Source of the DNA: Bacteroidaceae bacterium
GTDB lineage: Bacteria; Bacteroidota; Bacteroidia; Bacteroidales; Bacteroidaceae
Direction of reading: 5' to 3'
Length of the DNA stretch: 60,068 nt
NCBI GenBank assembly: GCA_017617235.1
Contig: JAFZWQ010000022.1
Location: 1-60,068 of the forward strand
Part shown: piece after piece, positions 35,670 through 46,143 of the stretch
How the letters are laid out: every line of letters begins with the position of its first letter
Numbering within the stretch: position 1 is the first letter of the stretch
The notes under the pieces: model-generated
What the model was told of the DNA's origin: nothing
Database searches by the model: none
Seen by the model: the letters and a program-made list of their open reading frames with translations, nothing else
Made by a program: the position numbers and the translations under genes

Positions 35670-37616
35670 TTACTTTCCGAGGTCTATGTTGGCGCACCAG
35701 CCACCGTTGCGAGCCATGTGGATGGGTAGCGTGGTGGTGCTGCTGACCTTACTCTCCTGACAGAAATAGTCCATAGCGATGATGTTGGCATTGATACCGT
35801 CGACGAAGCTGGTTATCTTGTAATCCTTGCCTGCGGGCAGGAAGTCGAAGGTGAGCTGGAGGTCACGTTCCTTGCTGTTGGTGATGCCACCAATGAACCA
35901 CTTGCTGCCTTTGCGCTTGGCAATCACGCAGTACTGACCAGCTTCGGCAGCTAGGACACGTGTCTCGTCCCAGTTTACAGGAACGCTGGTGAGGAAGTCT
36001 CGGCAGTCGGGCCATTGGTCGTAGCGACAAGGATTGTCCATCAACATCTGTAGGTTGCTCTCGGCCAGTACGAAGATTGCCAGATTGAACACCTTTGTTC
36101 CCACGCCTGCGCAGATGGGACGATTGCCATGATGCACCTCGGGCTGGTAGTTCAGCATAGAGCCGGGCGTATAGTCCATAGGTCCTACGGCATTGCGGAT
36201 GAAGGGCAGCCAGACGCTATTATCAGGCTTGCACGAACCATTGTACTCCATACCGCGAACACCTTCATAAGTCAGCACGTTGGGATATTTGTAGTCCAGG
36301 CCGCTGGGGTGGAAGGCACCGTGGAAGTCGACGAAGATGTGGTGCTTGGCCGCTTCCTTGGCTACACGCTCATAGAAGTTGACCATCCACTGGTCTTGAC
36401 GGTCCATGAAATCGATTTTGGTGCCCTTGATGCCCCATTCCTCGAACTTCTGGAAGAGGTCCATGTGGTGCTCAACGGTGAGCCAAGGGAGCCACAGGAT
36501 GACGCCCACGCCCTTACTCTTACCGTAAGCAATAATCTCAGGCAGATGTACTTCGGGATTGGTCACGAAGGGATCGCGTGTGTTCAGCGCCCAACCTTCA
36601 TCAATCAGGATGTAGCCCACACCGTTTCGAGCAGCAAAATCGATGAAGTACTTGTAGGTATCGAGGTTGATGCCGGACTTGAACTTTACATCAGGACCGA
36701 AGGGAATGCCGTTTAGCCAGTCCCAGCAGGTCTGTCCTACCTTAATCCAATCGGTGGAGCCAATGGCATTGGCAGGAGCCAGTCGTTCGGGCATTGCGTT
36801 CAGGGGCAACTGAGCGTCGCTCTGAGTGATATACATGTAGCGCCAGGGGAAAGAGCGTGTACCAGAGGTCTTGGCCACATAGTCAGCCTCCTTGAGAATT
36901 TTATGGCTGCGGTCGCCCTGGTCCTCGTATTCAATCGGACACTTGGGTTGGATGATGGAGAAACCATTGGCGTCGTTCGACTTAAGAAACAGGCCGGCAT
37001 AGTCGAAGAGGTCGAACTCGGAGATGAGCACCTTCTGTTTTTCTCCCATGACAAGGAGCGGAAGTTCGCTCATGCGATCGCTGCTTTTCCATTCGTTGCT
37101 GGCCACAACGGAATAATTCTCCTCAGCACTGGTCTTGAAACCGCCAGGCTGCTGCATCACCAGCTTGCAGGGAGCCGTAAGCTGCCAGGTGCCGTCCTCG
37201 CTTATCACCTCGATGTCACCCTTCAATGCTGTGATGAATCGGTAGGCAACACCATCGTTATAGACGCGCCATTCCACTTTGTAGTTGCCGCCCATGGTGA
37301 GCGTAAGCAGCGTGTAGTTGTTCTCCACTTTGCTGGACTTCAGGGGATGGATGGGAGTGATGGTCTCTTTGACGGTCGTTACCTTCTTGCCTTTCAGTAC
37401 GGGCTTCTCACCGAGGGTACGGTCACGGAGGGTCATGCCGATGTGACACTGTTGGAACAACTTCTCGCCATGACTCTCAACATCGTAGTAGATGCGGTCG
37501 GAAACAGTAACCGTTACTTTGGTCTGTCCGTCGGGACTGGTTGCGCTGACTTGTTTCTGCGCGTGGGCAGCGATACCGGTAAAGAGCAGCGCTGCCAGGA
37601 AAAGGAACTTTTTCAT
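35670..37616 (-). CDS. GH97 alpha-glycosidase
   Basis: 648 residues with signal peptide MKKFLFLAALLFTGIAAHAQ. An N-terminal beta-sandwich (about 25-290), a TIM barrel (about 291-560) and a C-terminal beta-sheet domain give the GH97 layout. Conserved barrel segments are YILIDEGWALN near 322, WGIKGTKIDFMDRQDQWM near 398, and HIFVDFHGAFHPSGLDYKYPN followed by LTYEGVRGMEY. The family includes inverting alpha-glucosidases (SusB) and retaining alpha-galactosidases; the Asp in KIDFMDR is the candidate nucleophile of the retaining type, so alpha-galactosidase is possible. It follows the sialic acid transporter gene by 15 bases on the same strand. Confidence 0.92.
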   Translation of the reverse strand: MKKFLFLAALLFTGIAAHAQKQVSATSPDGQTKVTVTVSDRIYYDVESHGEKLFQQCHIGMTLRDRTLGEKPVLKGKKVTTVKETITPIHPLKSSKVENNYTLLTLTMGGNYKVEWRVYNDGVAYRFITALKGDIEVISEDGTWQLTAPCKLVMQQPGGFKTSAEENYSVVASNEWKSSDRMSELPLLVMGEKQKVLISEFDLFDYAGLFLKSNDANGFSIIQPKCPIEYEDQGDRSHKILKEADYVAKTSGTRSFPWRYMYITQSDAQLPLNAMPERLAPANAIGSTDWIKVGQTCWDWLNGIPFGPDVKFKSGINLDTYKYFIDFAARNGVGYILIDEGWALNTRDPFVTNPEVHLPEIIAYGKSKGVGVILWLPWLTVEHHMDLFQKFEEWGIKGTKIDFMDRQDQWMVNFYERVAKEAAKHHIFVDFHGAFHPSGLDYKYPNVLTYEGVRGMEYNGSCKPDNSVWLPFIRNAVGPMDYTPGSMLNYQPEVHHGNRPICAGVGTKVFNLAIFVLAESNLQMLMDNPCRYDQWPDCRDFLTSVPVNWDETRVLAAEAGQYCVIAKRKGSKWFIGGITNSKERDLQLTFDFLPAGKDYKITSFVDGINANIIAMDYFCQESKVSSTTTLPIHMARNGGWCANIDLGK

Positions 37617-37631
37617 TTTGTTAATAATATA

Positions 37632-40157
37632 TCATTTCACTTCTTTCGCAGGAGTTTTGGAAACGAATGAAAGTAACCACCCAACCAGGATGCTGACTAC
37701 CATGCCGATGAGGCCGAAGAGCATGAACGACGGACGAACATCGGCAGGTGTGAAGAACTGAAGATAGAGCACAACAACCTCGCCTGTGATGAAGCCCACC
37801 AAAGCCGAACGACCATTGATGCGTTTCAGGAACAGGCCCATGAAGAACAGACCGCCCAACCCACTGGTGAGCAATCCCAGGATGGTGTTGAAATAGTCGA
37901 GCAACGACAGAATGTTCCATGTAGCCATCAGTAGAGCCAACCCCATGCCGATGAAACCACTGATAACGCATGCCCAGCGGGCCACACGCAGCATCTGCTT
38001 GTCATCGGTGTTTGGGCTGAACCGCTTCCAGAAGTCGATGGAGAAGGCCGTAGAGACAGAGTTTATGTTGGCTGAAATGGTGGACATGGTGGCTGCAAAG
38101 ATGGCTGCAATTAGCAATCCGGCAATACCCTGCGGCAATTGACTCATCATGAAGAATGGGAATATGGCATCACCCTTGGCCATGGTGAAGTCGAGTTCGG
38201 CGGGATGGGTCTTGAAGAACGTGTAGAGACCAGTGCCAATTACGTAGAAAACAACGCTGATGAACACACTCATGAGACCATTCATCCAGATTCCCCGTTT
38301 GGCGCTGTCCACATCCTTCGTGGTAAGATAGCGCTGGATAACCGTCTGGTCAGAGGTATAGGATATAAGATTGTTGGCCATACCGCCACCCAGAATGGCA
38401 ACCCAGAAGGTAACACGGCGATAGTCCCAACTCCATTCGAAGAGACGCAGTTTGTCGTTGTCGACAGCCAATTGCCAAGCGCCCGAGAAACCACCGTCGG
38501 TTTTGCTCCACAGCCAGGCTGCGGCAAAGAAAGCGCCACCTACCAGTATGATTCCCTGGATAACATCGCCCCAGATAACGGCTTCCACGCCACCCATTGT
38601 ACAATAGATGATGGTGATGACAGCCATTAGGACAATGCAAAGGTATATGTCTATACCCGTTACTGCCGTCAGTGCCAACGAAGGTAGGTAGAGCACTAGT
38701 GCCATACGTGCGACCATGAAGATAATGAAGAGACTCGAAGCCATCAGACGGGTGAAGGCATTAAAGCGAAGTTCCAGGTATTCGTAGGCTGAGGTGATAT
38801 TCAACTTGCGGAAATAGGGCAGGTAGAAGCGGATTACGGGCCAGCTGACCACCAGAATCATCACCAACATGGGATAGTAGGTCCAGTTTGTGGCGTATGC
38901 TTTGGCAGGAATGGTCATGTAAGTGATGGCGGAAAGCATGGTGGCGTAAATGCTGATACCGGCAGCCCACCAAGGCACACGCCCTCCTCCACGGAAGAAG
39001 TCATCGCTTCCTCCTTCGCGCCGCATGAAGTAAACACCCAGTCCCAACATGGAGAATAGGTAGATGACTAGTACGATCCAGTTGAGTACACCGAAGTTCA
39101 CGGAATGAGTGAAGTGTACCTTCATCACTTCCGAAGCGCGGACACCAGGTTTGCTCTCGCCATCGGCAAGCACGTATGTCCCGTCCTGCGCGATGAGGCT
39201 GGCTCCGGCACGGGCCAACAGAGAAGATCCGGGAATTGCGTACCACGAATCGGTAATGGTATGATATACCAGTACGTCCGGGTTGAACTGGTACCAGGGA
39301 GCAGGGTGCGAGAGGTAATCGTCACCCATTTCTCCGCGAATTGCCTTTTCAAAGATAGCCTTGTTTACACCACCAAAGAACAGCACGTGGCTGTAACCCG
39401 ATGTAGTGGCCGTCATGCCCACTGTGGCCTGATTACCTTTGTGGGTGCTCCATTGCATCGTCTTCAGGTTCAACTCCAGCACATCGTCAGCAATTATTCC
39501 CGTCTCGGGATCATAACCACCGAATACGTAGAGCGAAATGTCCAGACCATTGGTTTGCACCACAGCCGTGGGCTGCAGACGGGGGTGCCCGGGCAAAGCA
39601 GCAATCTCCTCCCATTGGGCGTCAGATGATGTGGCATCTGCCAGACAATAGACGTTCATCTGGGGCTTGCCGTTGGTTTGACCGCCAACCAGGTAAACAG
39701 TCTCGCCATCTGTGGCGGCAGCTCCGTTGTCCACCCCCATGGGAAGTGGATTCATGTTGCTCACAGCCTTGTCCGTCAGCCGATAGACATTGTTGAAGCT
39801 TTTTTCTCCATTCGTACCACCCATGCACAGGATAGTTCCGTTGATGCTGACGCTGGTACCGTAGGCAACAGGAGTTGGCAAGGTAAATGGACGTTCGAAC
39901 CATTGTTCCTTGTCCAGATACCAGATGGTGCTGTAGTATTTCTTAACAGCCCCTGGGGCTTCAATGTTTTCGGGGAAGTTGCAACCACCGGCAAGGGTGA
40001 TCTTTCCGCCCGTCTTTCCACTGAATGCTGCGGCCACTCCCTGACCGCCCGCAACATTGTGCGAGGGCAGGGCTTCGATTTCAAGCTTCTCTTGTGCAGC
40101 CAGTGTCAATGGCAACAGAAGCATCAGGAAGATTAGTGACTTTCTCATAGTTTTCAT
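37632..40157 (-). CDS. NanM-like mutarotase fused to a sodium/solute symporter (sialic acid)
   Basis: About 841 residues; ATG 40157 or 40148 is chosen to lead straight into the signal peptide (RKSLIFLMLLLPLTLAAQ). Residues about 25-350 form a kelch-type propeller with repeats (LAGGCNFPE, LCMGGTNG, YLVGGQTNG, YVFGGYDPETG, LFFGGVNKA) like the cyclically permuted mutarotase/NanM group. Residues about 365-841 are a 13-helix sodium/solute symporter (GGGRVPWWAAGISIYATMLSAITYMTIPAKAYATNW; INSVSTAFSIDFWKRF). Its neighbour upstream is nanA, so sialic acid is the likely substrate: the outer propeller would interconvert anomers and the symporter would import them. The membrane half is certain, the substrate is from context. 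Confidence 0.88.
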   Translation of the reverse strand: MKTMRKSLIFLMLLLPLTLAAQEKLEIEALPSHNVAGGQGVAAAFSGKTGGKITLAGGCNFPENIEAPGAVKKYYSTIWYLDKEQWFERPFTLPTPVAYGTSVSINGTILCMGGTNGEKSFNNVYRLTDKAVSNMNPLPMGVDNGAAATDGETVYLVGGQTNGKPQMNVYCLADATSSDAQWEEIAALPGHPRLQPTAVVQTNGLDISLYVFGGYDPETGIIADDVLELNLKTMQWSTHKGNQATVGMTATTSGYSHVLFFGGVNKAIFEKAIRGEMGDDYLSHPAPWYQFNPDVLVYHTITDSWYAIPGSSLLARAGASLIAQDGTYVLADGESKPGVRASEVMKVHFTHSVNFGVLNWIVLVIYLFSMLGLGVYFMRREGGSDDFFRGGGRVPWWAAGISIYATMLSAITYMTIPAKAYATNWTYYPMLVMILVVSWPVIRFYLPYFRKLNITSAYEYLELRFNAFTRLMASSLFIIFMVARMALVLYLPSLALTAVTGIDIYLCIVLMAVITIIYCTMGGVEAVIWGDVIQGIILVGGAFFAAAWLWSKTDGGFSGAWQLAVDNDKLRLFEWSWDYRRVTFWVAILGGGMANNLISYTSDQTVIQRYLTTKDVDSAKRGIWMNGLMSVFISVVFYVIGTGLYTFFKTHPAELDFTMAKGDAIFPFFMMSQLPQGIAGLLIAAIFAATMSTISANINSVSTAFSIDFWKRFSPNTDDKQMLRVARWACVISGFIGMGLALLMATWNILSLLDYFNTILGLLTSGLGGLFFMGLFLKRINGRSALVGFITGEVVVLYLQFFTPADVRPSFMLFGLIGMVVSILVGWLLSFVSKTPAKEVK

Positions 40158-40198
40158 GGGACTTATAGAACTCATAAGACTCATAGGGTCTATGTGGA

Positions 40199-41125
40199 TT
40201 AGAATTTATTGCAGTGGTTCCAAAAATCAATTTCGTCGAGTTCTGCTTTCAGACGCTTTTCTTCCTCTTCGGTGACATTCTGGAATGGTGTGCGGTTGGG
40301 ACCGAGGTCCAGCCCCATCAACTTCATGATGCGCTTGCCACCCACGATGTTGCCGCGGAAATGAACGATGACGTTGATGACGGCCTGGGCATAGTTCTGC
40401 AGTTCGCGAGCCTTCTCTATATTACCCTGTTTCCATGCTTCAATGATGCCCACCAAACAGCGTCCGTTGTAGTTCGTGGTACCACCGATGCCGCCTTGTG
40501 CTCCTCCCATAGCCAGCGAAGGCAAGATGGTTTCGTCCTGTCCATGAAGCATGTCAAATTTACCACCGGCATACAGTCGGCACTGGTTATATTCATAAAT
40601 GCTTTCGAAGGTGTACTTAATACCAGCGAAATTTGGAACACGACCATCCACAGCTTTTAGCAATTCTACCATAGGCAGGAATGCACCATTGAAGGCAGGA
40701 ATATGATAATAGTAGAAGGGTAGGTCGGGTGCACCGCAGGCAATCTCCTCGATATATTTCACCAGCTCCTCGATACGGCCCACTTTCGGAAATGGGGGTG
40801 CCATAGCACCAATACCCCACGCACCAATCTTCTGGGCATGTTCGGCCAGTCGGCGGCTTTCGCGAACACAGCAACTTCCTACGTGAACGATAACCTTGAA
40901 TCCCTTGGGGGCAGCTGCCATCCAGGCCTCGGCAATTTGCATACGCTCCTCGCTGGTGAGCATGTAGCCTTCACCGCTGGAGCCATTGATGAATACACCC
41001 TGTAGTCCGTTCTTTGCCAACATCTGGGCATAGGCGGGGATGGGTTCCAGATTCACATCGCCATTCTGTTTGAATGGGGTAAACGGGGCGTCGATAAGGC
41101 CCACTACTTTCTCAAACTGCTTCAT
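40199..41125 (-). CDS. nanA: N-acetylneuraminate lyase
   Basis: 308 residues of the DapA/NanA barrel family. It splits sialic acid to N-acetylmannosamine and pyruvate. The carboxylate-binding loop FINGSSGEGYMLT near residue 45, the catalytic Tyr in FYYYHIPAFNG near 138 and the Schiff-base Lys in FAGIKYTFE near 165 are present. GSSGEG, rather than the GTTGE of DapA, favours the lyase. The next gene is the NanM-symporter fusion. nanE and nagA/nagB are not in the window. Confidence 0.92.
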   Translation of the reverse strand: MKQFEKVVGLIDAPFTPFKQNGDVNLEPIPAYAQMLAKNGLQGVFINGSSGEGYMLTSEERMQIAEAWMAAAPKGFKVIVHVGSCCVRESRRLAEHAQKIGAWGIGAMAPPFPKVGRIEELVKYIEEIACGAPDLPFYYYHIPAFNGAFLPMVELLKAVDGRVPNFAGIKYTFESIYEYNQCRLYAGGKFDMLHGQDETILPSLAMGGAQGGIGGTTNYNGRCLVGIIEAWKQGNIEKARELQNYAQAVINVIVHFRGNIVGGKRIMKLMGLDLGPNRTPFQNVTEEEEKRLKAELDEIDFWNHCNKF

Positions 41126-41130
41126 GGTTT

Positions 41131-42003
41131 TTAAATTTTACGGTTAAGATATTTTTCTACTAAATACTGACAAAGGAACAGCAACCAGAACATGCTGAAG
41201 AAACATACACCGGTTACTGCATTCTCGATACCCAGAGGGGCAAAAGGCATGGTGAATAGCGAGAAGATGCAACATAGAGCCAATACATAATGTCTGCGAA
41301 CAATGTATTTCAGCGTCTTGCGCCCTTCTTTCCTGGAAATTAGATATGCCGTAATGCCTAATGAGAGGACGAAAACCTTTGTTTCCCACAGAGTTTTTAA
41401 GGCAATGCTGGTAACCGAGGTCAGCACGGTAAGATCCGTGGCGAAGTTCAAACTGTCGTTGCGCCGTTGCCAAATGCTCAGGCCGGTGCCAATGATTACG
41501 CCTATCACCATGGGCCAGCAGGCTTGGCGGAAGAAACGCTCGCGCCGCTGGAAGGCCAGCCAAACGAAGGTGCAACAAAGGGGTATGGTGATTCCATTGT
41601 GGGTATAGCTACAGAAAATGCCCATCAAGAGCATTAGAAAATACCACTTGTGGAATTCTTTCTGGCTGACACGAGTGTATTGCCCAATAAAGAAAGGAAC
41701 GATGCACTGTGACGATAACTCGGTCAGGGAATTTAGATCACGTTCAAAGAATACCTCTTCGCCCGGACAGAAAAAAATAATGAATGTGGCAGTAGTCAGG
41801 ATTCCGATAATCGTTTGGTCAGTACGTGCTAACCGTGCAGACAAACATACTAACAAGGTGAAAAGCACACTAGTACTGAAATTGATAATCCAAGGATCCC
41901 AGATGTATCCTCCCAAAGGACGAAATGCTGCCAGGCCTCCCCATACTCCGAAGAATATGATGTCGTAACCGATGAACTGTATGGTTGGCAGACCGCTTTT
42001 CAT
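41131..42003 (-). CDS. Polytopic membrane protein of unknown function (DUF6056-like)
   Basis: About 290 residues from ATG 42003; the frame extends to 42114 but a promoter box at 42011-42018 makes the longer form unlikely. Around eight membrane helices. CPGEEVFFERDLNSLTELSSQ and YTHNGITIPLC resemble loops seen in bacterial DUF6056-type or glycosyltransferase-related membrane proteins, but no catalytic motif is certain. It is shorter than those proteins usually are (about 450-550 residues), so it may be a trimmed relative. It ends 5 bases before nanA on the same strand. No function is claimed. Confidence 0.65.
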   Translation of the reverse strand: MKSGLPTIQFIGYDIIFFGVWGGLAAFRPLGGYIWDPWIINFSTSVLFTLLVCLSARLARTDQTIIGILTTATFIIFFCPGEEVFFERDLNSLTELSSQCIVPFFIGQYTRVSQKEFHKWYFLMLLMGIFCSYTHNGITIPLCCTFVWLAFQRRERFFRQACWPMVIGVIIGTGLSIWQRRNDSLNFATDLTVLTSVTSIALKTLWETKVFVLSLGITAYLISRKEGRKTLKYIVRRHYVLALCCIFSLFTMPFAPLGIENAVTGVCFFSMFWLLFLCQYLVEKYLNRKI

Positions 42004-42010
42004 AGTCCCA

Positions 42011-42018
42011 CAAAGATA
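42011..42018 (-). promoter_or_regulatory. -7 box touching the start of the DUF6056-like gene
   Basis: TATCTTTG on the minus strand, 7 bases before ATG 42003, implying a leader of only a few bases. A TTTA lies near the -33 distance, one mismatch from TTTG. Confidence 0.5.
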
Positions 42019-42073
42019 CAAACTATTTTTAAGTAAAAGAAATATTCTTAACTTTTTTATGCCGATTGTAGGT

Positions 42074-42090
42074 TTGGCACGCACTTTGTT
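42074..42090 (+). promoter_or_regulatory. Candidate sigma-54 promoter of groES-groEL
   Basis: TTGGCACG then ACT-type spacing to TTGTT. GG (42076-42077) and GT (42088-42089) are exactly 10 bases apart, as at the -24/-12 positions of RpoN promoters; the usual -12 GC reads GT. The ATG of groES is 60 bases downstream. An overlapping TTTG-type box could also be read by the primary sigma factor. Confidence 0.55.
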
Positions 42091-42149
42091 ATCCGTCCGA
42101 GCGAAAGAAATCATAAAATCGTTTAATAATTAAATCACTAAATCAAGTC

Positions 42150-42422
42150 ATGAACATTAAACCATTGGCAGACCGCGTGCTCATCGAGCCCGCACCCGCA
42201 GAAACAAAGACAGTAGGTGGTATCATCATCCCTGATACCGCAAAGGAGAAGCCCCTGAAAGGTGCAATTGTAGCCGTTGGTCAAGGCACCAAAGACGAAG
42301 AAATGGTGCTGAAGGTAGGCGACCAGGTGCTTTATGGAAAATATGCTGGCACAGAACTGGAACTGGAGGGAAAGAAGTACCTCATTATGCGTCAGAGCGA
42401 CGTCGTTGCCATTCTGGCGTAA
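42150..42422 (+). CDS. groES: Co-chaperonin GroES
   Basis: 90 residues, slightly short but normal for the phylum. [32 protein letters not shown] near the start includes the mobile loop that docks on GroEL, and [29 protein letters not shown] ends the barrel. It forms the heptameric lid of the GroEL chamber. groEL follows after 50 bases in the same operon. Confidence 0.97.
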   Translation: MNIKPLADRVLIEPAPAETKTVGGIIIPDTAKEKPLKGAIVAVGQGTKDEEMVLKVGDQVLYGKYAGTELELEGKKYLIMRQSDVVAILA

Positions 42423-42466
42423 ATGAATCGGCGTAATAATGAAATAACGTAATACTGTAAAAATAG

Positions 42467-44110
<1,644 letters not shown>

Positions 44111-44135
44111 GAAATTGCCATTCATTACAAATCGA

Positions 44136-44170
44136 GCCTCGACAGTCTCTACTGCTGTCGGGGCTTTTTT
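44136..44170 (+). terminator. groESL terminator
   Basis: A 10-bp stem, GCCTCGACAG (44136-44145) with CTGTCGGGGC (44155-44164), one G-T pair, followed by six T. Confidence 0.93.
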
Positions 44171-44182
44171 ATGCCCATAATC

Positions 44183-44213
44183 TTGCATAGTTTTTTGTTT
44201 TGCATTATCTTTG
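44183..44213 (+). promoter_or_regulatory. Promoter of the fucose operon
   Basis: TTG at 44183-44185, 20 bases, TATCTTTG at 44206-44213, 27 bases before the first gene. No operator palindrome or regulator gene was recognised beside it. Confidence 0.72.
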
Positions 44214-44239
44214 CCTTGCAGAAATCGAAAAAATAGCTT

Positions 44240-45187
44240 ATGGAACTAAGGAAATTAGGAAAAACGGGACTATTTGTATCTCCCTTAAGTTTTGGGGCTT
44301 CATCTCTGGGTGGTGTGTTCCACGATATAGATGAAGGACGTGCCGTAGATACTGTTGCTGTAGCCCTTGAAGGGGGTATGAACCTTATCGATGTATCGCC
44401 CTACTATGGGCATTACAAGGCCGAGACTGTGCTGGGCAAGGCCCTGCGTCAGTTGCCTCGCGACAAATATATCCTTTCCACGAAAGTGGGGCGATATGGC
44501 AAGGATGGCGTGAACACTTGGGACTATAGCGGCAAACGGGCACAGGAGAGTGTCTATGAAAGTATGGACCGTTTGGGGGTGGAGCATATTGACCTCATTC
44601 ATGTCCACGACATCGAGTTCCAGGCTTCCTTGCCTGGCGGTTTGCAAAAGATTGTCGACGAAACCTTGCCCGCTTTGGTCGAACTGAAGGAAAAGGGCGT
44701 GGTGAGCCATGTCGGTATTACCGACCTGCAGCTCGAGAACCTGCGTTGGGTCATCGACCATGCGCCAGAGGGCACTGTGGAGACCGTTCTTAATTTCTGC
44801 CATTATTGCTTGTGCGACGATGCTTTGGCCGATTATCTCGACTACTTCGAGGCTCACGGCATTGGTCTTATCAATGCTTCGCCGTTATCTATGGGCCTAT
44901 TGTCTGAACGCGGTGCACCCGCATGGCACCCGGCTCCGAAACCCTTGGTTATGGCCTGTCAGTATGCTGCCCAGTATTGCAAGAGTAAAGGTTACCCCAT
45001 CGAGAAACTCGCCATGCAGTTCTCTGTCAGCAATCCCCGTGTTCCTACTACGTTGTTCTCGTCTGCTAATCCCGATAATGTTCGCCGCAACCTGGAATAT
45101 GTGTCTGAGCCCATCGATTGGCAATTAGTAAAAGAAGTTCAGGAAATTATAGGTCCGGCTATGCGACTGACATGGTGCAACACGTGA
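44240..45187 (+). CDS. Aldo/keto reductase, L-galactose/L-fucose dehydrogenase-like
   Basis: 315 residues, an NAD(P)-dependent reductase barrel. The tetrad is in IDVSPYYGHYKAE (Asp, Tyr), YILSTKVG (Lys) and LIHVHDIE (His). The opening LGKTGLFVSPLSFGASSLGGVF and ALEGGMNLIDVSPYYG resemble plant L-galactose dehydrogenase and bacterial sugar 1-dehydrogenases. L-fucose is 6-deoxy-L-galactose, so in this operon it probably oxidises L-fucose to the lactone. It is the first gene, 29 bases ahead of the amidohydrolase. Confidence 0.88.
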   Translation: MELRKLGKTGLFVSPLSFGASSLGGVFHDIDEGRAVDTVAVALEGGMNLIDVSPYYGHYKAETVLGKALRQLPRDKYILSTKVGRYGKDGVNTWDYSGKRAQESVYESMDRLGVEHIDLIHVHDIEFQASLPGGLQKIVDETLPALVELKEKGVVSHVGITDLQLENLRWVIDHAPEGTVETVLNFCHYCLCDDALADYLDYFEAHGIGLINASPLSMGLLSERGAPAWHPAPKPLVMACQYAAQYCKSKGYPIEKLAMQFSVSNPRVPTTLFSSANPDNVRRNLEYVSEPIDWQLVKEVQEIIGPAMRLTWCNT

Positions 45188-45216
45188 CAATTCAAATGAA
45201 TAATTGACAAATCCCA

Positions 45217-46128
45217 ATGAATATAGTTGACGCTCATTCGCATTTGTGGTTAGGACAGGATACCACCGTCAATGGCCTTGCTATTCGCACGAAAGAGGGA
45301 AATGGCAGCCGCAGCGTGTTCTTTGGTGAGGAACGGCAGATGTTACCCCCATTTATGATTGATGGACGGAATACGGCCGAGGTTTTCCTTTCTAATATGG
45401 ATTATGCGCAGGTGGGCGCAGCCGTAGTGGTGCAGGAAGTCATTGACGGCAACCAGAATGTTTACCTGACACAGGTGCAGAAGCAATATCCCGACCGCTT
45501 CTTCTGTATGGGTATGGCTTGGGATCTCGAAGAGGCACAGACCGTTGCCGATGCTGGCCTGAAAGGCATAGCCTTCCCGGGTCATCGCATGCAGAAATCA
45601 TTGCTGACCCTCATGCCCGTCTTCAAGATGATGGAACAACGGGGCATGATTGTCTCAATGTGTCTGGCCGATGGCGACAGACAAACGGCTGAAATGCGCG
45701 AAGTTGTTGCCGAATGTCCGCGCCTGAAGTTTGCCATCGGACACCTCGGAATGGCCGACCAACCCTCTACGCCCCCTTGGCAGAACGAGAACTGGCGGCA
45801 AGAGATTCTGCTGGCGCGTAACGAGAATGTAATGGTAGAATCGGGTGGCATCACGTGGCTCTACAATCCTGAATTTTATCCCTATCCATCGGCAATTCGA
45901 GCCATTCGCGAGGCAGCAGAGTTGGTGGGCTGGGATAAACTGATGTGGGGCAGCGACTATCCCCGCACTATCACTGCTATCACCTATCGCATGTCCTATG
46001 ATTTCGTAATCAAGTCCACAGAACTCGACGAGGACCAAAAGGCAGCTTTCCTTGGCGGAAACGCTCAACGTTTCTATGGTTTCGAGAATCTGCCCGATCT
46101 TCCCTACATTAAAAATATGAGCGAATAA
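45217..46128 (+). CDS. Amidohydrolase-family lactonase-like protein
   Basis: 303 residues, a TIM-barrel amidohydrolase of the group that includes L-fucono-lactonase and L-rhamnono-lactonase. Metal and substrate residues are seen in VDAHSHLWLG near residue 4 (HxH), KFAIGHLGMA near 170 (His) and MWGSDYPRT near 246 (Asp). Placed between a sugar dehydrogenase and fucI, it is best read as hydrolysing the lactone made by the reductase. Gaps of 29 and 15 bases to its neighbours support one transcript. Confidence 0.87.
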   Translation: MNIVDAHSHLWLGQDTTVNGLAIRTKEGNGSRSVFFGEERQMLPPFMIDGRNTAEVFLSNMDYAQVGAAVVVQEVIDGNQNVYLTQVQKQYPDRFFCMGMAWDLEEAQTVADAGLKGIAFPGHRMQKSLLTLMPVFKMMEQRGMIVSMCLADGDRQTAEMREVVAECPRLKFAIGHLGMADQPSTPPWQNENWRQEILLARNENVMVESGGITWLYNPEFYPYPSAIRAIREAAELVGWDKLMWGSDYPRTITAITYRMSYDFVIKSTELDEDQKAAFLGGNAQRFYGFENLPDLPYIKNMSE

Positions 46129-46143
46129 TAACAAGATAAAACC

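Noticed and set aside
42061-42149. CIRCE/HrcA element before groES
   Set aside because: The inverted TTAGCACTC/GAGTGCTAA pair is not present in the leader.
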